Part shown: positions 55,449-63,314 of the stretch, piece after piece
Numbering within the stretch: position 1 is the first letter of the stretch
Layout: each line of letters begins with the position of its first letter
NCBI RefSeq assembly: GCF_011065935.2
Contig: NZ_JAAMNH020000001.1
Span: 4,981,001 to 5,045,000 of the forward strand
Direction: 5' to 3'
DNA: 64,000 nucleotides
Source of the DNA: Clostridium estertheticum
GTDB lineage: Bacteria; Bacillota; Clostridia; Clostridiales; Clostridiaceae
Program-made: the position numbers and the translations under genes
The notes under the pieces: model-generated
Seen by the model: the letters and a program-made list of their open reading frames with translations, nothing else
What the model was told of the DNA's origin: nothing
The model's database searches: none

Positions 55449-57594
55449 TTAATTTCTCCTTTTGTTTTTTTCTTAATAATTCAATACTGCTAAAGTTTCC
55501 ATCAGCCTTACCTGCCTTAGCACACTCCATAGAAACTACTTCTGAATTCCCCATATAAGTTTTCTTTCCAAGTTCAAAAGCTTCATTGTTACGATTTAGT
55601 GTTTTTTCTATTTTTCTATTTATTCTTATACCTTTAATCTTACTTCTATCACTTTCCATTGAAGAAACTACATTATTATTAGCTTTTTCAGATTTCTTTA
55701 CTATTGCTTGAATTTCTGATATTAAGTCTATCTTTGATTGCAATATACTCTCTTGATTTAACGTTTCCTTTTCCTGTTCCATTTTAAAGAGATGTTGAAT
55801 TTCATCTAAACTTTTATTTTTATATTTCTGTTGATTATCAAGTAAAAAACACTTTTCAAATGTATTTATATCTTTATTTTTAATATAGATATAGCTCATG
55901 TTTCTTATATCGTAACTAACAGTAATGGACCAACTACATTGTCTTGCCTTCTCAAACCATTTTTCAACTAATGCCAAATTACAACTATAATATATTCCTT
56001 TAAACTTTATTCCTCTAAATGTAATTTGGGCTATAGCAGATGGCATTAGGTATAATTTAATTGTATCCTCTGAAACTGAACGCAATTTCCCCGCTCTATT
56101 TCTTACACCCCACTCCCATAATTTATTTGGTATACAATCTACATCATCCTCTATCATCATCTCTTCTCTGTTGTAACTTTTTAGCCAATGTGAGTTATGA
56201 TATAACACTAACTTAATTACAATTTGTGTAAATTCAAACAAATTAAGTCTCCCCTCAATTCGATAATCCTTTCCCGTCCTCTGTCGATGGTCTTCATTTA
56301 TATAACCAGGAACAAAGGGTTTGATAGCCATAGTCATACTTAGGAAGAATCGTTCAATTTTTGCTTTTAGGTCGCCCCTATAAGAACTTGTATTTTTCAC
56401 ATTAATATGTAATCCATTAATAAGATTTTCGACTGCATAACCTTCAAACTCACCTCTATCAGCCAACAATGAATCGCATAATTGGTCGCAATTCCATTCT
56501 TCATTATTTATTGAAATACCATATTCCCTACAAAACTCTACTTTATCTCTTGCACAATTAGCAAGTGCTGTCATAGCTCCACTCCAAGATGGGCCTTCCA
56601 AACCAATGTAAATGCCAACGATTTTCGTGGAAAATAAATCCATAACGCAGTAAATAATTGGCCGCCCTATTATCCAATTTCTGTTAAACATTGAGGTCAA
56701 GAATACATCCCCTATTGTTGCGTCCACCATAAATACAGAACCTGGACCCTGTGCTTCTTCTGTAGAACTTCCTATCACAGCTCTACTTTCAAGTTCATAT
56801 TTTTTTGCACTTTTTCTTAATGTAACTTCTTTTTTTATATTTCTTTCCTGTTTATACCAATACTTAAACTGATTTATCGTTGGTAATTCGCTATTTGACT
56901 TAATTAAAGGAATTTTAATTCCTTTTTGTATCTTAAAATCATCAAAAAAGAACTCCTTTAACATTAATTCATAGGCTACGGTGAACGAATTTTGTTTACT
57001 TGTATAATAGTATTTATCAATAGCAATTCTAAATATTCTTTTAATCTCATCATCTATATTGATTCCAACACCAATTATATCTTTATATTTTTTAGGTCTT
57101 CCAATTTTTGATAATCCATTATTATTGCGTTCTTTGCCTGGATTTCCGCAATTGCAAAAGTCTGGAAGGAGTGCATTTATATTTTTAGACCTTTGCCAAT
57201 ATCTTATTAAATACCTATTTATACTCTTACTACTAATATCAAATTGTTCACTTGCTTTTAAAATAATTTCCTTTCTTTTCTTTGTTTCAAATATTTGTGG
57301 TTCTGTATTAATCGAACTAATGATATTCCATCTTTTATTCCTTATTTTCTTGTATTCATCGCTTAAATCCTCTTCACTTATTAACTTAAAAACTGGGTCA
57401 TCATCCAATATTATAATATTGCCCTCTTTTAACCCCTCATGGATGTCTTCTATATTTCTCACAAATGGAATACATGTATTTGCAAATATATCTATAATGA
57501 ACGCAATTGTATATTCATTATTTATCCACAGAATTCTCTCCACTTTTTCTTTTGAGTATTCTAAAAGTGTATTAACTGCCAACAACTTTGTCAT
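55432..57594 (-). CDS. tnsB: Tn7-like DDE transposase TnsB
   Basis: 720 aa. An N-terminal DNA-binding region (with SSKSINRYLIRYWQRSKN-type HTH) precedes the RNase H-fold core: first Asp in FMVDATIG near residue 290, second Asp in LLADRGEF near 379, and the Glu in KAKIERFF exactly 35 residues later, matching the D35E spacing of retroviral-type integrases. The C-terminal tail is charged. It joins 3' ends to the target and recognises the 20-bp repeats at the transposon ends. Start overlaps the tnsA stop by 23 bp; SD AAGGAG. Confidence 0.95.
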   Translation of the reverse strand: MTKLLAVNTLLEYSKEKVERILWINNEYTIAFIIDIFANTCIPFVRNIEDIHEGLKEGNIIILDDDPVFKLISEEDLSDEYKKIRNKRWNIISSINTEPQIFETKKRKEIILKASEQFDISSKSINRYLIRYWQRSKNINALLPDFCNCGNPGKERNNNGLSKIGRPKKYKDIIGVGINIDDEIKRIFRIAIDKYYYTSKQNSFTVAYELMLKEFFFDDFKIQKGIKIPLIKSNSELPTINQFKYWYKQERNIKKEVTLRKSAKKYELESRAVIGSSTEEAQGPGSVFMVDATIGDVFLTSMFNRNWIIGRPIIYCVMDLFSTKIVGIYIGLEGPSWSGAMTALANCARDKVEFCREYGISINNEEWNCDQLCDSLLADRGEFEGYAVENLINGLHINVKNTSSYRGDLKAKIERFFLSMTMAIKPFVPGYINEDHRQRTGKDYRIEGRLNLFEFTQIVIKLVLYHNSHWLKSYNREEMMIEDDVDCIPNKLWEWGVRNRAGKLRSVSEDTIKLYLMPSAIAQITFRGIKFKGIYYSCNLALVEKWFEKARQCSWSITVSYDIRNMSYIYIKNKDINTFEKCFLLDNQQKYKNKSLDEIQHLFKMEQEKETLNQESILQSKIDLISEIQAIVKKSEKANNNVVSSMESDRSKIKGIRINRKIEKTLNRNNEAFELGKKTYMGNSEVVSMECAKAGKADGNFSSIELLRKKQKEKLNGVRK

Positions 57595-58420
57595 TTATAA
57601 CTTCTCCTTTATTCCTATTTAGTATGACTTTGCTAATAGGTTGGTTAATATTAATTTCTTCATCCATATTAATTAACAATTGTTTAGTTGCAATTAGATA
57701 CTTGAAAAATAATAATCCCGTCCCACTTTCAAAGTTCATTTCATAATCAAATTTAGTAGTAACCTCTCTAATTACGTTAGGGCTTCCATCTAATCTCCTC
57801 ATTAGTAAGTCACATAAACATTCCCTTTCACTTTCTTTAAATCTTTCATCATTATTTATCTCTAACGAAGGATATACCCATGAAATATTTTTAGCTCTTA
57901 CAACTGGAATATCTTTTTGAGTTACAATTCCCCAATTTATTTTTTTAGCTTCATAGTATCTCCGTTGAATTTCATACCTATCAATAATATTCTTTTTGTC
58001 AAGCTCCAATGATGACTTCACACTTCTTGCATAATAATTAATCTTCCCATCAATATTTTTAACTGTTATAAGAAATGTTGTGGTCAATACATGTGGAGCA
58101 TTATCACCATCATTTCTATACTTTTCATACAATGAATCTTCATCTAAATTAAGAACTCTATTTAAGTCGAGCAATGGATAATGTTCTCTGACATCTATTA
58201 CAGCCTCTTGCCATATAATCGAATAAAAATATCTTAATTCATTATCAGTAAAAAAATGATATATTCTACCTGCTTCGTAGATTCTTGTTACCCTTCCCCT
58301 TGAAGGCATGTCTTGAATAGTTAGCCAGGGTTTATAATCTCTACCCTCTCCTTTTCCACGCCCTTCTTTTATAAATCTATTATATTTTTCAAGTGTCCAA
58401 TCTAAATTCCGTTTTGTCAT
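57572..58420 (-). CDS. tnsA: Tn7-like endonuclease TnsA with altered catalytic Asp
   Basis: 282 aa, restriction-enzyme-fold subunit that cuts the 5' ends. Alignment by eye with Tn7 TnsA is good: Glu61 in DNELRYFY corresponds to Glu63, Lys135 in RSVKSS to Lys132, and the C-terminal EIQRRYYEAKKINWGIVTQKD to ELERRYWQQKQIPWFIFTDKE. At the place of the catalytic Asp114 (Tn7: STDFL) this protein reads LTTTFLI, i.e. Thr. If true, 5' cleavage would be impaired and transposition could be replicative. Frame and length are intact. SD GGAGG. Confidence 0.88.
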   Translation of the reverse strand: MTKRNLDWTLEKYNRFIKEGRGKGEGRDYKPWLTIQDMPSRGRVTRIYEAGRIYHFFTDNELRYFYSIIWQEAVIDVREHYPLLDLNRVLNLDEDSLYEKYRNDGDNAPHVLTTTFLITVKNIDGKINYYARSVKSSLELDKKNIIDRYEIQRRYYEAKKINWGIVTQKDIPVVRAKNISWVYPSLEINNDERFKESERECLCDLLMRRLDGSPNVIREVTTKFDYEMNFESGTGLLFFKYLIATKQLLINMDEEININQPISKVILNRNKGEVINDKVVGS

Positions 58421-58461
58421 ATGTACGTCCTCCCATTTTGACTAAATTAAATAATACAAAA

Positions 58462-58526
58462 AACCATATACAATAGGCAACTTAGCTGATTTTTTTTATC
58501 AGCTAAGTTGCCTATTGTATATGGTT
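58462..58526. repeat. 29-bp perfect inverted repeat (terminator-like) between kinase and tnsA
   Basis: Arms 58462-58490 and 58498-58526 are perfectly complementary over 29 bp, with a 7-T loop. The core reads ATAGGCAACTTAGCTGAT. It lies right downstream of the kinase gene, with TTTTTTG after it on the minus strand, so it can act as a terminator. The stem is much longer than usual, and it marks the border between accessory genes and the tns operon. Confidence 0.8.
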
Positions 58527-58555
58527 AAAATTAATATTATTATTGTACAGTTTAC

Positions 58556-59887
58556 TTATTTAGCTACCGACCTTTTTTCAATATAATCTACTATCTCATT
58601 TAAGTGTAAATCATTTTCATACTTAGTTGTTGCACTTATAGACCCTATAATATCTATAACAATTTCATCTTCTTTTTCTTTATCTTTGTAACATAGTAAA
58701 TTACACATTTTTTTAACATATTCGGGTGAATAATTTATATATACTGCAATATTCAACATAGCTTCATTTCTTGTATGACGAAATATAGGAGATACAATGA
58801 ATTTTTTCTCAATAGATAACTTGTATGTTATCATCTTTAATATTCTAACTTCTTCATCATAACCTAATTTTATAAAACCTTTCTCGTTATGGTACATATG
58901 TAAAAATAATTCTTCCATTACTCTCTTCTTTTCATGTAAAACATTGTGCTGTATATGAAAAACAAAATCACCTATTCCATTCTTTTTATTATCTTCCAAT
59001 TCCTTTTGTAAATCTAATTCAGTATATACTCTGCTCATATTACTAATATCATAGATGTAATCCTGCAACTGTTCTATAAATTCATTGATTTTAATTCTTT
59101 CATTGGGTTCTTGCTGAGTAGCATTTTCTAATAGCTTCTCTAATGGGCTAAGATAAATATGAAAATCAATGAAATCATTTAATCTAATTCCTTTTGTATC
59201 ATTATTATATACACCGTCAAACGCATACTTACTATTTGTAATTAGAATCCACAATGTTTTTGCTAAAGAATATACATCCGCTATTTTACCATCAGCCATT
59301 TTTGCATTTAGTCTCATTTCGGGAGCAATTGTAGCTTTAGGACCTAAATAATTCCTCGTAATATTATCCTTTTTAGGATAGTCAACTAATCCAAAATCAC
59401 TCAATACCCATTTATCATTATAAAAGTATATATTCTCAGGTTTTATATCTCTATGTGCAATTCCAGCTTTATGAAAATACTCTATTGTTTTTGCTAATTC
59501 AATAAAATTTAGCAACATTTTTATAGATTCCTCTTTACTACTTGAAACCTTTTTGTTTATTACTTCCCTGATAGGTTTAGCTAATGGCATAGTATACCAC
59601 GCTGGTACTCCATTTCCAAAATCTTTAATTTCGGGAATGTTCATATCTATTATAGGTAATATCCCATCATTTTGTTCCTGATGTTCTCTTACTATCTTAA
59701 TTTCATCTTTAAATCTTGCATATCTTTCTTTAAAGTCATTTTTATTAGTTAATATTTTCATTGCAAATTTATTATTACTTCTATTTTTTACTTCATATAC
59801 CTCTCCATTCCCTCCTTTTCCTAAGGTATTAGTTATTGTATAATTACAAATTTTCGTCCCTTTATTATATTTATACCCATATCCCAT
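58556..59887 (-). CDS. Hanks-type serine/threonine protein kinase
   Basis: 443 aa, no transmembrane segment. Full kinase core: glycine loop LGKGGNGEVYEV, VAIK-type Lys in FAMKIL, catalytic loop HRDIKPENIYFYND, DFG in LSDFGLVDY, and an APE-like IAPEMRL. The C-terminal ~150 residues (after residue 290) are helical with no known domain. ATG 59887 has AAGGGG 8 nt before it; the GTG upstream overlaps the SD. Its position next to the tns operon suggests cargo; similar soluble kinases serve in phage-defence systems, but no partner protein is obvious. Confidence 0.88.
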   Translation of the reverse strand: MGYGYKYNKGTKICNYTITNTLGKGGNGEVYEVKNRSNNKFAMKILTNKNDFKERYARFKDEIKIVREHQEQNDGILPIIDMNIPEIKDFGNGVPAWYTMPLAKPIREVINKKVSSSKEESIKMLLNFIELAKTIEYFHKAGIAHRDIKPENIYFYNDKWVLSDFGLVDYPKKDNITRNYLGPKATIAPEMRLNAKMADGKIADVYSLAKTLWILITNSKYAFDGVYNNDTKGIRLNDFIDFHIYLSPLEKLLENATQQEPNERIKINEFIEQLQDYIYDISNMSRVYTELDLQKELEDNKKNGIGDFVFHIQHNVLHEKKRVMEELFLHMYHNEKGFIKLGYDEEVRILKMITYKLSIEKKFIVSPIFRHTRNEAMLNIAVYINYSPEYVKKMCNLLCYKDKEKEDEIVIDIIGSISATTKYENDLHLNEIVDYIEKRSVAK

Positions 59888-59941
59888 ATATAGCACCCCT
59901 TAAAAATATTAACCTTGTGTATGTTTTATAACTAATAATAT

Positions 59942-60508
59942 TTATAAATTTAATGACATATAAACATTATCTAAGTCATTCTGAGTAATCCCCAGATACT
60001 TCCTTGTATTTGCCATACTACTATGATTTAAAGCTTCCATTATAAGAGCTAACGACACACCTGATTTATAGGCCCAATAACCCCAAGTTTTTCGCATAGA
60101 GTGTGTTGATATTGGTTCTTTAATACCTACATAATCTGCTGTTTGGCTTAATATGAAGGCCGCATGTTGACGGGTAATCGGTTTTCCATTTCCTTTCCTT
60201 GATTGGAAGACATAATCATCCTGTTCTAAATCATACTCCTGCATGAACAATATTATACTCTTGCTCAAATTCTTAGTAATCGGAAATCTCTTAGCCTTGC
60301 CAGTTTTCTTTTCATTTAGCATTATAAATTCTGTTGGCTTTCTTCCACTCCAAATATCCTTAGCCCTCATACATAATATGTCAGAAATTCTCAATGCACT
60401 GGAAATTCCCACCATAAACATTAAGTAATCTCGTACATCTTTTCCCTTTAAAAAAGTTTTCATTGCTTCCAATTGTTTCTTATCTCGGATTGGACTTACT
60501 GTATTCAT
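59942..60508 (-). CDS. Tyrosine recombinase, catalytic domain only
   Basis: 188 aa. It contains just the catalytic domain: Arg in SALRISDIL, Lys in KTGKAKRFP, H-x-x-R in HSMRKTWGYWAY, His in ALNHSSMANTRKYLG with the nucleophile Tyr. The N-terminal SAM-like DNA-binding domain is absent. Such short recombinases are common on Firmicute mobile elements and usually work on local inversions or resolution. Here it could resolve cointegrates if the Tn7-like element transposes replicatively (inference). SD GGGGGG. Confidence 0.87.
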   Translation of the reverse strand: MNTVSPIRDKKQLEAMKTFLKGKDVRDYLMFMVGISSALRISDILCMRAKDIWSGRKPTEFIMLNEKKTGKAKRFPITKNLSKSIILFMQEYDLEQDDYVFQSRKGNGKPITRQHAAFILSQTADYVGIKEPISTHSMRKTWGYWAYKSGVSLALIMEALNHSSMANTRKYLGITQNDLDNVYMSLNL

Positions 60509-60646
60509 CATATCCCCCCATCTTACATAATATTAGTTTTTAAGCTATTATGTCATATTCAAAGTCTGCTTTTCTATCGAAATGCTTGAAAGTCTCTGAA
60601 ATAGCCATTCTTAATCTTACTCCGTAGCTTTCTGTCAGATTCAAAT

Positions 60647-60695
60647 ATTCTAATAAATAAATGCAGATATTTATTAGAATTATCTGCATTTATTT
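60647..60695. promoter_or_regulatory. Two overlapping, mutually exclusive hairpins
   Basis: Hairpin 1: ATTCTAATAAATA (60647-60659) pairs with TATTTATTAGAAT (60668-60680), 13 bp perfect. Hairpin 2: AAATAAATGCAGATA (60655-60669) pairs with TATCTGCATTTATTT (60681-60695), 15 bp perfect. Both cannot form together, as in attenuators. The 60512-60941 interval between the recombinase and KAP genes otherwise holds no gene. Confidence 0.5.
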
Positions 60696-60941
60696 GAGCT
60701 ACTACATATATAAGTAACTATTTCTACCTTGTAATATAATTATACCTTTTAGAATAATTGTATTCAATCAAATAGCTATATTATAACTGTTGAAGATAGT
60801 CAATGAATTAGAAGCAATGTATAATTTAGTCATAGTAAGGTAGGTAATTGATTAATACTTGTTATAAGTAATTCCATCTATCAAAACATTTTAAAGCTCC
60901 ATTTTTAAATTATTATATTTAAAAGCACATTTCAAATTTTA

Positions 60942-62894
60942 CTAATTTTTAATATTGATTGTTTTTTCTATTGTTTTAGATAACTGATTTAATATCATTT
61001 TACTTAAAGAACCGTCTTTTTCTTTAATATTGTTTTCAATAAGTTCTTGAAGTATTTTTAAATTGCTAACATCCCCTTCTAAAGTAATATAATTATATTT
61101 ATATCTTTCAATAACAATATTTCTAAAAAGAATCAAATTCTTATTACTTAATAAAATTAATTTATTATACAATTCATTAATATCACATATGCTAAATATT
61201 GATATATCACAATAATTGTATACCATCTGTTTTTGAAATTCACTTATATTACCTGGCAGCATATTAAATAAAACATTAACATCATTAATACTCATTTTAT
61301 TTTTTAATTTATCATTTAAACTATATATATGTTTTCTTATTTCAATTAAATCTTCATCATTAGAAAAATCAATCCCTTTATATGCCATATCTATATTTTC
61401 GTAATATTCTGCATTCACTTCTGACTTTTTTAAGCCTTCCTTAATAATATCTTTAATTTGCTTCATATCTAATTTAATTATATTTTCTTTTAAAAAATGC
61501 CTCAGTATAAAAAATGCATTTAGGTAACATGAAAAATGCACTTCACCTTCTTGCAAGTTTTTTAGAGTTTCACTTAATGCATTGTTAAATTCGACATCGT
61601 CCATGTTCCAATATCTACCAAAAATTATCTTTTTATAACTCGGTTCTTCTTTATCGCCTAAGTTGTCTTGTAAAACTTTCATTTCTACTTTAATTAAATC
61701 GGTGTTAATTATGCTTGTCCTGATATATTCCTCAGCAAATTTAAAGAATAAGCAGTCTATTTCTGTTCCAGGATAATATCTTCTTCTAAATTCAGTAAAA
61801 TACTTTTCTCCCTTTTTAACCATATTCTCCATCACTATTTCCGATTGAATAGCGTAATAATCTTTAAAATCTTTGAATTTATCTTTATCAACTTTTGAAG
61901 ATTTAATTTCAAAAGAGACTGACAGTACAAAAACCAATAAGGGTTTTTGAATAATTTCCTTCAACTCTTTGTCATAACTAATTATATGTTTATAAAGTAT
62001 ACCAAAATCATTTAGAGCCTGTTTTAATATCCTGATATTTTTTGTTTTACTTCTTATAAAAACATCGATAACTATTTCTTTTTGTGATTTCAAAAATATA
62101 CCCAATGAATCATTTATTGAATAAGCTTCTAATATGTTTTCTATTATTTTAATATTGTTAGGAACATAATCAAATGTCTTTCCTATTAATTTCTCCTTAA
62201 TCTTTGCATATTCATTAGTCTTTCCGAAAATTTCAGCATTATTATCATTAATTAAATCTGTTAAAGTTTTTTCGTTTTCTTTATTATTTATTATTTGTAG
62301 TGCTTCAGTATTATTCATTACTATATATGCTGAGGCTAAAGTTTTTAATTCAATATTTCTATTTATTATTTTACTTTCAAGTTCTTTTTCATAACAAATT
62401 ATTATAGTCTTTATTTTGTCATGTTCCACAAGATTATTTATATATCCTAATATATCTGTTATATTAACATTTGCCCTTTCTAAATCATCAAAACACAAAA
62501 CCTTATTTTTCAAAGAACTTAATTTTGAATAATCAATTTCCATTTTATCTAATGAAAATCCAAAGAAACTTGCTCCTGTTATGGCTACTTTAACAATTTC
62601 AGGTACTACATCGCCACCTTTGCTATTAAATATCTTTCCCATAAATTTCTTTGAAGATGATAAAACCTCAATAAAAATTTTCTTTGATATTTCTTCCAAA
62701 CTATTTATTCCATACAATGATATATAAATTGATTTTAGCTTAATCCCATTTTTCTCAATATCATCTATTTTCTTTTGTAAACCATTCTCCCATAAGTAAG
62801 TCTTTCCACTTCCCCACTCTCCATTAATCATTACAGCATAGTCTGCATTATCATTTTTTACATATTCAATAATACCTCTTTGTAATTCCTCCAT
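60942..62894 (-). CDS. KAP-family P-loop NTPase
   Basis: 650 aa. Walker A VMINGEWGSGKTYLWE at residues 20-35 and Walker B VLCFDDLERANVNITDIL near 132, the KAP pattern with ATP-binding followed by a long helical region. A short hydrophobic stretch (VKVAITGASFFGF, near 110) lies between the Walker motifs, as in many KAP proteins, but is not clearly transmembrane. Related NTPases occur in anti-phage loci. SD AAAAGGGGG 5 nt before the ATG. It lies downstream of the terminator of the tRNA-like RNA gene, 90 bp away, same strand. Specific role unknown. Confidence 0.78.
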   Translation of the reverse strand: MEELQRGIIEYVKNDNADYAVMINGEWGSGKTYLWENGLQKKIDDIEKNGIKLKSIYISLYGINSLEEISKKIFIEVLSSSKKFMGKIFNSKGGDVVPEIVKVAITGASFFGFSLDKMEIDYSKLSSLKNKVLCFDDLERANVNITDILGYINNLVEHDKIKTIIICYEKELESKIINRNIELKTLASAYIVMNNTEALQIINNKENEKTLTDLINDNNAEIFGKTNEYAKIKEKLIGKTFDYVPNNIKIIENILEAYSINDSLGIFLKSQKEIVIDVFIRSKTKNIRILKQALNDFGILYKHIISYDKELKEIIQKPLLVFVLSVSFEIKSSKVDKDKFKDFKDYYAIQSEIVMENMVKKGEKYFTEFRRRYYPGTEIDCLFFKFAEEYIRTSIINTDLIKVEMKVLQDNLGDKEEPSYKKIIFGRYWNMDDVEFNNALSETLKNLQEGEVHFSCYLNAFFILRHFLKENIIKLDMKQIKDIIKEGLKKSEVNAEYYENIDMAYKGIDFSNDEDLIEIRKHIYSLNDKLKNKMSINDVNVLFNMLPGNISEFQKQMVYNYCDISIFSICDINELYNKLILLSNKNLILFRNIVIERYKYNYITLEGDVSNLKILQELIENNIKEKDGSLSKMILNQLSKTIEKTINIKN

Positions 62895-62984
62895 AAGTCC
62901 CCCTTTTAAAAAGTAAGTTATTAATCCAAAAACTTGTTGTGTTTAACTATACTTTTATATTTCATATTTCTAAAATAGTATAAT

Positions 62985-63280
62985 AAAAAAGCACCATAAC
63001 GGTGCTTAACTTTTGATTTCGGCTCTATGCTGATTTAACTTTATCACATGCTCTACCCTTGAGCTAACTCCCCGCAAATACCGCATAGAGCTATAGTTAA
63101 AAATATAATATTTATAACACACCACATCCTTCCGCATTTTTCCTTGATAGTTCCAATTAAGTTTCCAACAGTAACTTTAATTGTAGCTTCTCCAAGTTGC
63201 TTAAAAGCACAAATACTTATGGTTGAATTATAGGGAGTGCAGGACTCGAACCTACGACCTGGGCAAACGATTTAGTTTTC
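62985..63280 (-). ncRNA. Putative RNA gene with permuted tRNA-like halves
   Basis: Read on the minus strand: a T-arm GTAGG-TTCGAGT-CCTGC preceded by AGGTC and followed by acceptor strand ACTCCCT plus A (63231-63260), then ~155 nt of spacer, then acceptor strand GGGGAGT (63067-63073), TA, and a canonical D-arm GCTC-AAGGGTA-GAGC (63050-63065). The acceptor strands pair over 7 bp. So the 3' half of a tRNA-like domain precedes the 5' half. A 9-bp stem GCTCTATGC/GCATAGAGC (63022-63030, 63083-63091) encloses the D-arm half. No anticodon stem can be built from the two halves, and no CCA follows the acceptor. Bounded by a TATAAT promoter and an intrinsic terminator. Confidence 0.55.
62989..63007 (-). 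terminator. Intrinsic terminator of the tRNA-like RNA
   Basis: AAGCACC / GGTGCTT stem with a 5-nt loop followed by TTTTTTATT on the minus strand. Confidence 0.88.
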
Positions 63281-63285
63281 AACAT

Positions 63286-63314
63286 ATTATACCATAAATA
63301 GATTAAATATGAAA
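63286..63314 (-). promoter_or_regulatory. Promoter of the tRNA-like RNA
   Basis: On the minus strand TATAAT at 63286-63291 lies about 15-25 nt upstream of the first tRNA-like bases, with a weak TTTCAT 17 bp before it. Confidence 0.5.

Noticed and set aside
58430..58556. Transposon right end next to tnsA
   Set aside because: Classical Tn7 has its right end here, but I find only the long palindrome, no repeated TnsB-like sites and no TGT terminus.
63021..63262. Ordinary tRNA gene
   Set aside because: The halves are in reversed order with about 155 nt between them and no anticodon stem can be formed.
62985..63280. Permuted tmRNA (ssrA)
   Set aside because: It has a canonical D-stem, which tmRNA lacks; there is no recognisable tag frame ending in the usual alanine-rich peptide, and Firmicutes are known for one-piece tmRNA.
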